From contig JBFELO010000016.1 of assembly GCA_041552055.1 (NCBI GenBank), positions 1 to 52,278 of the forward strand: a stretch of DNA of 52,278 bases, given 5' to 3'. Source of the DNA: JBFELO01 sp041552055 (GTDB taxonomy: Bacteria; Acidobacteriota; Thermoanaerobaculia; Thermoanaerobaculales; Sulfomarinibacteraceae). Position numbers and translations under genes: made by a program. The notes under the pieces are model-generated. The model saw only the letters and a list, made by a program, of their open reading frames with translations, was not told the origin of the DNA and did not search any database. Of this stretch, positions 1-6,910 are shown piece by piece; positions within the stretch are counted from its first letter, which is position 1, and each line of letters starts with the position of its first letter.

Positions 1-433
1 CGGCGGTGGCGGGCACGGCCACCCGCGCCTTGTTCTCGATGGCGTCCCAGGCGGCCAGGCACATGTTCTGTACCGCGGCCGCGGAGCTCAACGGGTTTTC
101 GATCTTTTCGAGATCTTCGGTCGGCGGGCGGCTCACCACCGCGGCCATGAACGGCGCCCCCCCGAAGTCGTCCCTCAGCAGGGTAAGACCCCTACGTTTG
201 GGCTCCGGGAGATCCGGGTCGGCCAGCAACTCGTCGACCTTGGCCTGCAACAGGGCCAGCAGGCGCGCTCGGGCTTGCGGACCGACGATGACGAATTCCC
301 ACGGCTGGGCGTTGGCGTGGGACGGCGCCCACATTGCCGCCTCGAAGATCGTATCCAAGATCTCCTGCGGGATCGAATCCGGCTTGAACTTGCGGACGGT
401 CCTGCGTCCCCTGAGAGCCTCGCGCGTCTCCAT
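1..433 (-). CDS. Nitroreductase family protein (C-terminus outside window)
   Basis: The visible 144 residues are the N-terminal part of a nitroreductase-fold, FMN-dependent NAD(P)H oxidoreductase. Two family signatures are seen: the arginine-rich N-terminal motif RRTVRKF (residues 10-16), which in this family contacts FMN, and APSHANAQPW (36-45), the usual APSxxNxQPW segment. The ATG at 433 is preceded by GGGAGG at good spacing, which fixes the start. The frame is still open at position 1, so the C-terminal FMN-binding part is not visible and the substrate cannot be inferred. It is divergent from the FAD oxidoreductase at 587. Family assignment is firm; physiological role is unknown. Confidence 0.88.
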   Translation of the reverse strand, partial: METREALRGRRTVRKFKPDSIPQEILDTIFEAAMWAPSHANAQPWEFVIVGPQARARLLALLQAKVDELLADPDLPEPKRRGLTLLRDDFGGAPFMAAVVSRPPTEDLEKIENPLSSAAAVQNMCLAAWDAIENKARVAVPATA

Positions 434-517
434 GGGTACCTCCCGGTGCTGGGTGTCTTTGCGCATTATCGCACCGCCGGCTGCCGGATACGGTCAGGTT
501 GCAGTGGCTCACGCCCT

Positions 518-571
518 GACTCGCTGCGCGAGTCGTCGTCTGCATGTATCATGCACCGGGCCTGCGGCCCG
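518..571. promoter_or_regulatory. Cluster of three perfect palindromes with 3-nt spacers
   Basis: In the divergent gap between the nitroreductase and the FAD oxidoreductase, three perfect inverted repeats follow each other within 54 bp: GACTCGC-TGC-GCGAGTC (518-534), TGCATG-TAT-CATGCA (541-555) and CGGGCC-TGC-GGCCCG (557-571). The last ends 15 bp before the start codon at 587. They could be operator sites or a structured leader. The regulator is unknown and no convincing -35/-10 pair was found here. Confidence 0.5.
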
Positions 572-586
572 CGAGGATGACCGAGG

Positions 587-2041
587 ATGCCAACTGCGAC
601 TGACACTCCCCCGGGTTTCATGGAATGGCAGGAGCTGACCTCGCTGGTCGGGTCCACACGGACGCGTTCTCTCGTCGCCCGCCCGACGACGATCGAGCAG
701 TGCCGGGAGGCACTCTTCTACTGCCGACAGCATGGTATGACCATCTGTGCACGCGGCGCCGGGCGGGGCTACGGCGACCTGGCGCTCAACGACGGCCAGG
801 CCCTGCTCGACATGAGCTCCATGAACCGGATCCTGGACTTCGACGAGGAGACCGAGCAGATCACAGTCGAGGCAGGCACGCGACTGGTCGACATTTTCCA
901 GACCGTCCACCACCGCCTTCTCACCCTTCCAGGCAGCCCGACCGAGTCGCACTCCAGCGTTGCCGGCGCGATCAGCGCCAACGTCAACGGCAAGGACGGC
1001 TGGCGCCACGGCAACTTCTCGCACCAGGTCGTCAGCTTTGACATGCTCCTCGCCGACGGCGAGATCATCACCGTGGACCGGACGCACGAACTGTTCAACT
1101 CCGTCATCGGCGGTATCGGGCTGCTCGGCATCGTCATCCAGGTCACGCTCCAGCTCAAACCGATCCCGTCGAACTTCGTCGAGATCAACCGCATCCCGGC
1201 GGCCGACGTGGACGAGCTGCTCGACACCATGGCCGAGGTCGAGAAGTCACACGACGCGGCTGTCGTGTGGGTCGACGCCTACGCGAGCGGCCGCAGGACC
1301 GGACGCTCGGTGGTGCACGCCGCGAAGTGGGTCGAGCGCGACGACACCGAGGAGGAGCGCCGGAAGTACTTGAAGGCGGGCTTCGAGCGCCTCGAGCACC
1401 ACCGCAGATTCGGTCTGGCGCTACACGAGAAGTTCGGTCCGGTATTGTCGCTGATGCTGCATGCCCAGCGGCCCCTGGTGCATTCATTCAACCGGATGTA
1501 CTACGCCATGGGCCGGCTGCTGTATCGCATTGGGCGATCCTCGAATGACGAGCTGTTCCTCAGGTTCAACTTCGAGGCCAGCTTCACCGTGCCGCCGGCA
1601 CACCTGGTGTGTGGTCCGCGCGGCTACACCGTCCAGCTGAACTTCCCGCGATCGAGCGCTCGCGAGGCAATCGTAGAGCTGCTCGGCATCTGCCGGACCT
1701 CGCCCAGCCCGCCGGTCACGACCATCATGCGCTCACACAAGTCCGACCGGGGCCTGCTCTCCTTCTCCGAGGACGGCTTCAGCCTCAACTTCGAGTTCCA
1801 CCCGAAGAAGCGCCACGAGGCCGCCAGCCGAGCGGCCGTCGATCGTCTGATCGATGCCACGGTCAAGCGAGGCGGCAGGATCCACCTCGCCAAGGACCAG
1901 GTCCTGAGACCCGAGCAGTTCCACCGGGTCTACCCCCGCTACCGCGAGCTGTTGGAAATCAAGGAGAGACTCGATCCGGACGGCCTGTTCATCTCCGACC
2001 TGGCACGCCGCGTCGGCATCGATCAGGGGAGACCTTCATAG
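587..2041 (+). CDS. FAD-binding oxidoreductase, DprE1 / aldonolactone-oxidase-like
   Basis: A 484-residue flavoprotein of the FAD_binding_4 (PCMH/VAO) superfamily. The pyrophosphate-binding loop is seen at residues 56-64 (RGAGRGYGD), and a second FAD segment around 112-135 contains SVAGAISANVNGKDG, very like the VGGAIA-NxHGKN region of DprE1. The C-terminal half has the aldonolactone-oxidase-type substrate domain and the late RYRELLEIKERLDPDGLF motif common to such oxidases. Length matches DprE1 (about 460). DprE1 oxidises decaprenyl-phospho-ribose; other relatives oxidise aldonolactones or alditols, and the sequence does not settle the substrate. The ATG at 587 follows a GAGG. No DprE2-like partner SDR lies next to it. 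It ends 237 bp from the convergent methyltransferase, inside the arm of an inverted repeat. Confidence 0.82.
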   Translation: MPTATDTPPGFMEWQELTSLVGSTRTRSLVARPTTIEQCREALFYCRQHGMTICARGAGRGYGDLALNDGQALLDMSSMNRILDFDEETEQITVEAGTRLVDIFQTVHHRLLTLPGSPTESHSSVAGAISANVNGKDGWRHGNFSHQVVSFDMLLADGEIITVDRTHELFNSVIGGIGLLGIVIQVTLQLKPIPSNFVEINRIPAADVDELLDTMAEVEKSHDAAVVWVDAYASGRRTGRSVVHAAKWVERDDTEEERRKYLKAGFERLEHHRRFGLALHEKFGPVLSLMLHAQRPLVHSFNRMYYAMGRLLYRIGRSSNDELFLRFNFEASFTVPPAHLVCGPRGYTVQLNFPRSSAREAIVELLGICRTSPSPPVTTIMRSHKSDRGLLSFSEDGFSLNFEFHPKKRHEAASRAAVDRLIDATVKRGGRIHLAKDQVLRPEQFHRVYPRYRELLEIKERLDPDGLFISDLARRVGIDQGRPS

Positions 2042-2151
2042 AGTCGACGTGGTCGAATGCAATTCGCTGACGCGAATTGCAGTGGATCCTGGACATCCGT
2101 GGATTCCTGACGCGATGGGATCACGACCTGTCAGGATGGTTACGTCGACTC
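2041..2151. repeat. Large nested inverted repeat between convergent genes
   Basis: GAGTCGACGT (2041-2050, starting on the last base of the upstream stop codon) is perfectly complementary to ACGTCGACTC (2142-2151). Inside lie a perfect 10-bp hairpin, TGCAATTCGC-TGAC-GCGAATTGCA (2058-2081), and a 7-bp stem TCCTGAC/GTCAGGA (2105-2111 with 2130-2136). The whole can fold as a closed multi-branch structure. No U-tract follows any stem, so a simple Rho-independent terminator is not shown. The rest of the gap to 2278 shows nothing further. Confidence 0.55.
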
Positions 2152-2278
2152 GTTTGGATTGTCTTGCTGGGCGATCCACGTGCCCATCACAGTCATGCTG
2201 GGCGAGCCCGGATTCGAGGTGCCGGGGGGCGGGCAGGGGCTGCGCGCCTACACGTTGGGTATGCGGCCGATTCGGCGG

Positions 2279-3064
2279 CTAACGCGGTTTGGAGGCACGG
2301 TAGTTGATGCCCACGGTGCCGAACGCCGCGGCGTTCGAGCTCTGGGGAGCGCCGTCGAACACCGGTTTCCGCCAGGTGATGGCGAAGTCCTCGAACCCGG
2401 CCCCCTCGACAACCGCCTGGAGCTCTGCATCCAGCAGAGCGCCGGCGATTCACCCGGTCCACAGGTCGATCTTCTGTTTGGCCGCCTCCGACACCGGACG
2501 GCTCACCAGGATGTCGGCGATCTGGATTCGTCCACCCGGCCTGAGCACGCGGCGGATCTCTCCGAAGACCTCGGATTTGTCGGGGGACAGGTTGACGACG
2601 CCGTTGGAGATGACCACGTCGGCCCAGCCGTCCTCGACCGGAATGTCCTCGAGATACCCCTCTTTGAACTCCACCTGCTCGATTCCGGTCGTCGCCTTGG
2701 CGGAGCGGGCGCGCTCGAGCATCTCGGGGGTCATGTCGATGCCCACCACGGCTCCATCCGGGCCCACCTGCTTGGCGGCGATGAAGCTGTCGATGCCGGC
2801 GCCGCAGCCGAGGTCGACGACTCGTTCACCGTGCACAAGCGGCTGGATGCTGAACGGGTTGCCGGTGCCCGCGAAGCTCTCGATCACCGACTCCGGGATC
2901 CCCTCGAACCACTCGCCCCGATACTCGACGATGCGGGCGAGGGCTCGACCGGTGTGGAAGTGGAACCCGCGATTCGGATTTTCGGCGACCTCGCGGTACT
3001 CCTTGCGGATCTCCCGCCTGAGGTGTTCGCGGTCCAGGTTGCCGGTGGCGTGTGCCTCGCTCAT
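2279..3064 (-). CDS. ArsM-like SAM methyltransferase, probable selenoprotein (UGA codon 205 = Sec)
   Basis: A class I SAM-dependent methyltransferase of the arsenite-methyltransferase-like group. Start ATG 3064 follows GGGGAGG. Motif I is VVDLGCGAGID (82-92), then GIDMTPEMLERAR (108-120) and LRPGGRIQIADI (174-185). Codon 205 is TGA (2450-2452), but the same frame continues for 56 codons to TAG at 2279-2281. The continuation (IAGALLDAELQAVVEGAGFED, then a GAPQSS and AAAFGTVGINYRA segment) is the normal ArsM-like C-terminus. The UGA lies in WTG-U-IAGAL, aligned with the GEC-xGGAL cysteine that binds As(III) in ArsM/AS3MT. A hairpin starting 9 nt after the UGA fits a bacterial SECIS. The other conserved ArsM cysteine (SNCV) reads SNGV (153-156), so arsenic may not be the substrate. 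Without Sec decoding the product would be a 204-residue fragment lacking a conserved tail. No sel genes are in the window. Confidence 0.85.
2422..2440 (-). promoter_or_regulatory. Putative bacterial SECIS hairpin for the UGA at 2450-2452
   Basis: On the minus-strand mRNA, GCTCTGC-TGGAT-GCAGAGC forms a perfect 7-bp stem with a 5-nt loop. Nine bases separate the UGA from the stem and 16 from the loop, close to the 17 in E. coli fdhF. The second and third loop bases are GG, which SelB-bound loops such as AGGUCU of fdhF also carry. An outer GCC/GGC pairing can extend the stem across an internal loop. The element is inside the coding sequence, as bacterial SECIS elements are. Confidence 0.75.
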
Positions 3065-3224
3065 AGCGCCTCCCCTTGAACACGGCGCGAGGATCTTCGG
3101 ATCGGCCAACTGCCACTGTGTGCCGCAATCGCGATGAGCCGGTGCGGGCGCCGCGTTCCCGCAATCGAGATTCAGTCCCAAGAATTCGACCTCGCTGCGG
3201 ATTATTCCACTCGCCAGGATCGGC

Positions 3225-3617
3225 TCATCGGTCCGACCGGCCCTGAGCCGTTGGCTTCGACTGTGCCGGCGTCGAGGGGCGCGACAGGATGAACCCAAGC
3301 ACGCCCGCGCACACTGCGAGGGCCACCGCGTTCCACGGAGGATCCAGCCGGGAGAACGAGTACGCCGCCGACAGGATCACGGTGATGGCGGCAACCACCT
3401 TGGCCCTCGCCCCGATCGCTCTGTGTTCTCGCCAGGCGTGGATCATCGGCCCGAAGCGTGGGTGGTGAAGGAGCCAGGTATGGAACCTATCAGAACCGCG
3501 GGAGTAACAGACCGCCGCGAGCAGCACGAACGGCGTTGTCGGCAACAACGGCACGAAGATGCCGACGAAACCGACCGCGAGGCTCGCATGACCCATGACG
3601 ACGAGGGTAGTTCGCAT
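3225..3617 (-). CDS. YbaN / DUF454 family small membrane protein
   Basis: A 130-residue inner-membrane protein of the DUF454 family. The N-terminal hydrophobic segment carries the family signature GFVGIFVPLLPTTPFVLLAA, followed by SRGSDRFHTWLLHHPRFGP and IHAWREHRAI; two further hydrophobic helices follow. Its biochemical role is not established. The ATG at 3617 is chosen; an in-frame GTG at 3626 is possible, and neither has a clear ribosome-binding site. It lies about 160 bp upstream of the methyltransferase on the same strand and is divergent from the ceramidase-like gene. Confidence 0.8.
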   Translation of the reverse strand: MRTTLVVMGHASLAVGFVGIFVPLLPTTPFVLLAAVCYSRGSDRFHTWLLHHPRFGPMIHAWREHRAIGARAKVVAAITVILSAAYSFSRLDPPWNAVALAVCAGVLGFILSRPSTPAQSKPTAQGRSDR

Positions 3618-3690
3618 AAGCGTCACATCTGAAAACCCGGGCGCGCCAGCAGATCTTCCGCCGCGCAGCGACGTCGGCCTCTGACGCCAG

Positions 3691-3719
3691 TTGATATTGC
3701 GTTTGATTTCTAATACACT
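3691..3719 (+). promoter_or_regulatory. Putative sigma-70 promoter for the ceramidase-like gene
   Basis: TTGATA (3691-3696) and TACACT (3714-3719) are separated by 17 bp in a locally AT-rich stretch of the divergent gap. Transcription would start near 3726, giving a leader of about 70 nt before the ATG at 3796. An alternative -10, TAATAC at 3711, has a poor 14-bp spacing. Confidence 0.45.
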
Positions 3720-3795
3720 TCCGGGACATGAGACTCAGAGACCCGGTACCGGGCCGGCGCTGCGGCAAGGCTCGGGACGACACGGAGGTGGAACA

Positions 3796-5370
3796 ATGAC
3801 TATCAATAGCAGCCCGCGCGGTGTCGCGATCCTCGTCCTGGCGGTGGCCTTGATGCTCTCCGCAGGCTCGGCCGCTGCAAAGAACGGCGACCTGTTGGTC
3901 GGCACCTGCAAGATGGACATCACTCCGATCAGCCCGTCTCTGCAGCCCTCGTACGAGGCGGCGTTCGGCGGACCGGCGCAGATCAACCACACCGACCCGA
4001 TCTACATGGCCGGGTTCGGCAACAACCGTCAGGCGACCGATTATCACGATCAGCTGTGGGCCCGCGGTGTGGTGATCGACGGTCGCGGTGGGCGGATCGC
4101 GCTGGTGGCGCTGGACCTGGTGGGCTACTTCGTCAGCGAGGTGGAGATCATCCGCGGCATGCTGTCCCCCGGCGCGGGCATCGACTACCTGATCGTCCAC
4201 AGCACCCACCAGCACGAGGGTCCCGACACCCTCGGGCTGTGGGGTCCGGACGAGCTCACCACCGGCATCGACTACGGCTACCTGGACTTTGTCAACGCCT
4301 CGGTTGCCCAGTGCGTCGAGGAGGCCGCCGCCAACCTCCAGCAGGCCCGCGTCAAGTACGCCACTACCGACTCGATCGGCCTCAGTTTGGGTCTCGACGC
4401 CGAGGATGACGGCTTCGGCGTCGCCGACGGCAAGGTCTTGGACGGTGACGATCTGCTGGCGCCGGCGACCGGAGGACGGATCGTCGATTCTCGGCTGACG
4501 GTCATGCAGCTCACCGGTCGCGGCAATCCGTTCGAGGTCCTCGCAACGCTCGTGAACTTCGGTTCGCATCCCGAGAGCATGGGCAGCGGCAACACCCTCA
4601 TCACCTCGGACTTCCCCCATTACGTCCGCGAGCGGCTCGAGGCAGAGTTCGGCGGGATGGCGATTTGGGTGAGCGGTGACCTCGGCGTGCTCCAGGGACC
4701 CCTGGACATCGACGTCCTCGATCCCGACACCGGGATGCCTGCGATACGACGGACCTTTCGTTTCGCCGAGGTGCACGGGACTCAGCTCGCTGAGCGGGCG
4801 ATCGCCGCGGTCGATACGAGGAAACCCGGACACCCGGCGCCCGAGATCCGCTACGCCACCGAAAACCCGGTGGCGATCCGGCTGGACAACCCGTTCTTCC
4901 GTTTCTTCATCGCGCTCGGGGTGCTCGACGTCCGGCGAACGCTGTTCACCGGAGGTGAGCCCGATTCGTCGGTCGGCTTTCCGTTCCCGCCCCCGTTCGA
5001 AGGCATACCCCAGGCCACCGGGGACGACCTTCAGACCGAGGTCGGCGCACTGAGGATCGGGGACGCGAGCTTCGCGATCGTTCCGGGAGAACTGGACCCG
5101 CAGATCGGGGAGCTGTACCGGGCGCAGATGGCGGGCGCCGAGCACACGTTCATCATCGGGCTGGGCAACGACGAGATCGGTTACCAGCTGCCGGCCGACA
5201 AGTGGGACAACAGCTGCCACGCGTGCGCGCCCTTCATCTTGGCCGGCGTGCCGCAGCTGTGTCCAATTCAACCGATCGACTGCAACACGGTGTTCAACAA
5301 CAATGTCGGCGCGGATGTCGACCCCGCGGTCTCCGGCGCGCTGATGCCGCTGCTCGACGGGTTGCGCTGA
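3796..5370 (+). CDS. Secreted neutral/alkaline ceramidase-like protein
   Basis: A 524-residue protein with a typical Sec signal peptide (hydrophobic core to about residue 25, ending SAGSAAAK). After it comes the ceramidase N-terminal-domain layout: GTCKMDITP, YMAGFGNNRQATDYHDQLWARGVVID, VALDLVGYF, then STHQHEGPDT, NFGSHPESMG and the late PGELDPQIGELYR and GLGNDEIGYQLPADKW segments. These match the non-lysosomal ceramidase fold, including several histidines of its zinc site. The usual THTHSGP reads THQHEGP, so the residue aligned with the catalytic serine is Glu; amide hydrolysis of ceramide should not be assumed. The ATG at 3796 follows GGAGGTGG. A HEAT-repeat gene starts 11 bp after the stop and is probably co-transcribed. 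Confidence 0.75.
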   Translation: MTINSSPRGVAILVLAVALMLSAGSAAAKNGDLLVGTCKMDITPISPSLQPSYEAAFGGPAQINHTDPIYMAGFGNNRQATDYHDQLWARGVVIDGRGGRIALVALDLVGYFVSEVEIIRGMLSPGAGIDYLIVHSTHQHEGPDTLGLWGPDELTTGIDYGYLDFVNASVAQCVEEAAANLQQARVKYATTDSIGLSLGLDAEDDGFGVADGKVLDGDDLLAPATGGRIVDSRLTVMQLTGRGNPFEVLATLVNFGSHPESMGSGNTLITSDFPHYVRERLEAEFGGMAIWVSGDLGVLQGPLDIDVLDPDTGMPAIRRTFRFAEVHGTQLAERAIAAVDTRKPGHPAPEIRYATENPVAIRLDNPFFRFFIALGVLDVRRTLFTGGEPDSSVGFPFPPPFEGIPQATGDDLQTEVGALRIGDASFAIVPGELDPQIGELYRAQMAGAEHTFIIGLGNDEIGYQLPADKWDNSCHACAPFILAGVPQLCPIQPIDCNTVFNNNVGADVDPAVSGALMPLLDGLR

Positions 5371-5380
5371 GCGGGAAACC

Positions 5381-6484
5381 GTGAATCGCCGCGGACGCGT
5401 AGCCGAGGTCCGAACGGGCCTTGCCTGTGGGCTTGCCGTCGTCGGAGCTCTGGTGCCGATGACGGCGCCGGCTCACATCGTGTACGGCTCGCCCTCGATC
5501 TACCAGCTCGTCGTCGATGCCGACCTGGTCGTACGCGCACGGATCATCGATCCGTCCGACCAGCTGGTCGCCGCCGAGCCGGCCGTACGGCGGCCCGCGG
5601 TGGTCGCCACGGCGCTCCAGGTCTACAAGGGCCGGACCGGTCCGGGGCCGATTCGCTTTGCCCAACACGGCCACGGAGTCGCGCAATACGAGGTCGGTGA
5701 CGAGGCGCTGCTCTTCCTCCGGCTCATCGAGCGCACCCGAGAGCTCGACGAGATCGCGGCGACCGGCCAGGTGCCGTGGGTGTCGCTGCAGGAACACGAC
5801 TCCGCGTTCACCCTGGAGCCCGCAGCACGGCCGGCGTTCGATGCGGCGCTCCGCTCCTGGGTCGCCGCTGCGGCCGCCGGCGAACCCTCGACACGCCTCG
5901 GCTCGCTGCGTGAGGTGACCGTCGGTCTGCTCCGGTCGACCGAGCCTCGGCTCGCGCGGTCGGCGCTCCGCGACCTGGTGCTGATGGGCGACGTGCTGGT
6001 CACCGGTGACACCGGCCCGGCCCTGGTGTCGATCAGCAATGACACGGCGATCGACATCGGCCTCCGGCTTGGCGTGCTCACGATGCTCGAGCAGAAGGGA
6101 CTGGTCGACGGCCCTGCTCGATGGGCCGACCTTTTGCGCACGACCCCGGAGCCTGGTCTGATCTCGGTCGTGCGGGCCGCCGCCGCGCACCCCAGCCCGG
6201 CGGTCACCGCCGAGCTGGTGAAGCTGCTCGAAGCAGGCGATCCCGCAACGGCCGCGGCCGCAGCGGTCTCGCTGGGGGTGCCGGGCAACGACGCCGCAGT
6301 GGCACCGCTGACGCGAGCGGTTCAGGGTGACGACGAACGCCTGCAATCGGCGGCGATCCGCGGCCTCGGAAGGATCGGAACCGAGCAGGCCCTGGCGGTC
6401 CTGAACGAGACCGCTCAAGACCATCCGGAGGCCACCACTCGACGCCGCGCCGCCGGCGAGGTCGCGCGGCTCGAAGGGCGCTGA
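5381..6484 (+). CDS. Secreted HEAT-repeat protein
   Basis: A 367-residue protein starting with GTG 5381, 11 bp after the ceramidase-like gene. The N-terminal hydrophobic segment (about residues 13-32, ending MTAPAH) looks like a signal peptide. Residues 33-140 form a domain that starts AHIVYGSPSIYQLV and contains VYKGRTGPGPIRFAQHG and GDEALLFL, similar to domains of secreted proteins that report copper- or redox-type stress but not assignable here. From about residue 175 there are alpha-helical HEAT-like repeats (RLARSALRDLVLMG, ATAAAAAVSLGVPGNDAAV, LQSAAIRGLGRIGTEQAL), normally protein-binding scaffolds. Function unknown; it probably acts with the upstream secreted protein. Confidence 0.68.
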   Translation: MNRRGRVAEVRTGLACGLAVVGALVPMTAPAHIVYGSPSIYQLVVDADLVVRARIIDPSDQLVAAEPAVRRPAVVATALQVYKGRTGPGPIRFAQHGHGVAQYEVGDEALLFLRLIERTRELDEIAATGQVPWVSLQEHDSAFTLEPAARPAFDAALRSWVAAAAAGEPSTRLGSLREVTVGLLRSTEPRLARSALRDLVLMGDVLVTGDTGPALVSISNDTAIDIGLRLGVLTMLEQKGLVDGPARWADLLRTTPEPGLISVVRAAAAHPSPAVTAELVKLLEAGDPATAAAAAVSLGVPGNDAAVAPLTRAVQGDDERLQSAAIRGLGRIGTEQALAVLNETAQDHPEATTRRRAAGEVARLEGR

Positions 6485-6605
6485 GTCGTTACGGTGTGGG
6501 AGGTCCGACGACACGACAGCTTACGAGGAAACAGCCGCTGCCGGTCCGCAGGCCCGCACCCGGCGTCGTGATGACCGTTCACAGATTCTCACGCAAAGAA
6601 GACAA

Positions 6606-6627
6606 GGGAGAGGCCTGAGCCTCTCCC
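6606..6627. terminator. Strong hairpin, probable bidirectional terminator
   Basis: GGGAGAGGC-CTGA-GCCTCTCCC is a perfect 9-bp stem. Read on the plus strand it follows the HEAT gene by 120 bp without a clear U-tract. Read on the minus strand it is followed by the pyrimidine/U-rich TTGTCTTCTTT and sits downstream of the gene-tail relic at 6742-6842. Confidence 0.6.
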
Positions 6628-6741
6628 TGGGCGTTGTATGGCGGCGGGCCGTCGACCGAGCGATCAGTCGTGGAATTCGGTTCGCACCGCTGGGCTGACG
6701 GCGTCGAAGCGACCCGTCACGAGTTCATGGAGCATCGTGGA

Positions 6742-6842
6742 CATGTCCTCAGTTGTCCAGTGCCCCGGCTCCGATCCACGACCGCAACTGTTCGATCTCG
6801 CCGGCCGGTCTGCTGCGGTGGCCGTTCTCGAGGAAGGTCGGG
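6742..6842 (-). pseudogene. Relic of the C-terminal tail of a CHRD/PKD/haem-c gene
   Basis: The minus strand encodes TFLENGHRSRPAGEIEQLRSW followed by IGAGALDN and a stop. This is a clear counterpart of the last residues of the gene ending at 8760 (TFLEDGHRSRPTSEIEDIRS). The DNA is also similar to 8727-8832 over about 100 bp. No upstream part of the gene is left: similarity fades near 6842 and the Nramp-like gene begins at 6911. Flanking DNA 6485-6910 otherwise holds only the hairpin at 6606. Confidence 0.7.
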
Positions 6843-6910
6843 AGCCTGCAGCCAGGCCTCTTTCTTGGAAGGTGCCACAATGGCTCCGTCGAAACTTATC
6901 GGAGATACCA

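Noticed and set aside
2041..2151. tRNA (including tRNA-Sec) in the cloverleaf-like element
   Set aside because: No T-loop GTTCRAN signature, no CCA-compatible acceptor end and no UCA anticodon in a proper loop; stems do not match tRNA lengths.
2159..3079. 306-residue plus-strand ORF over the methyltransferase
   Set aside because: The opposite strand encodes clear methyltransferase motifs; this frame has no recognisable domain or ribosome-binding site.
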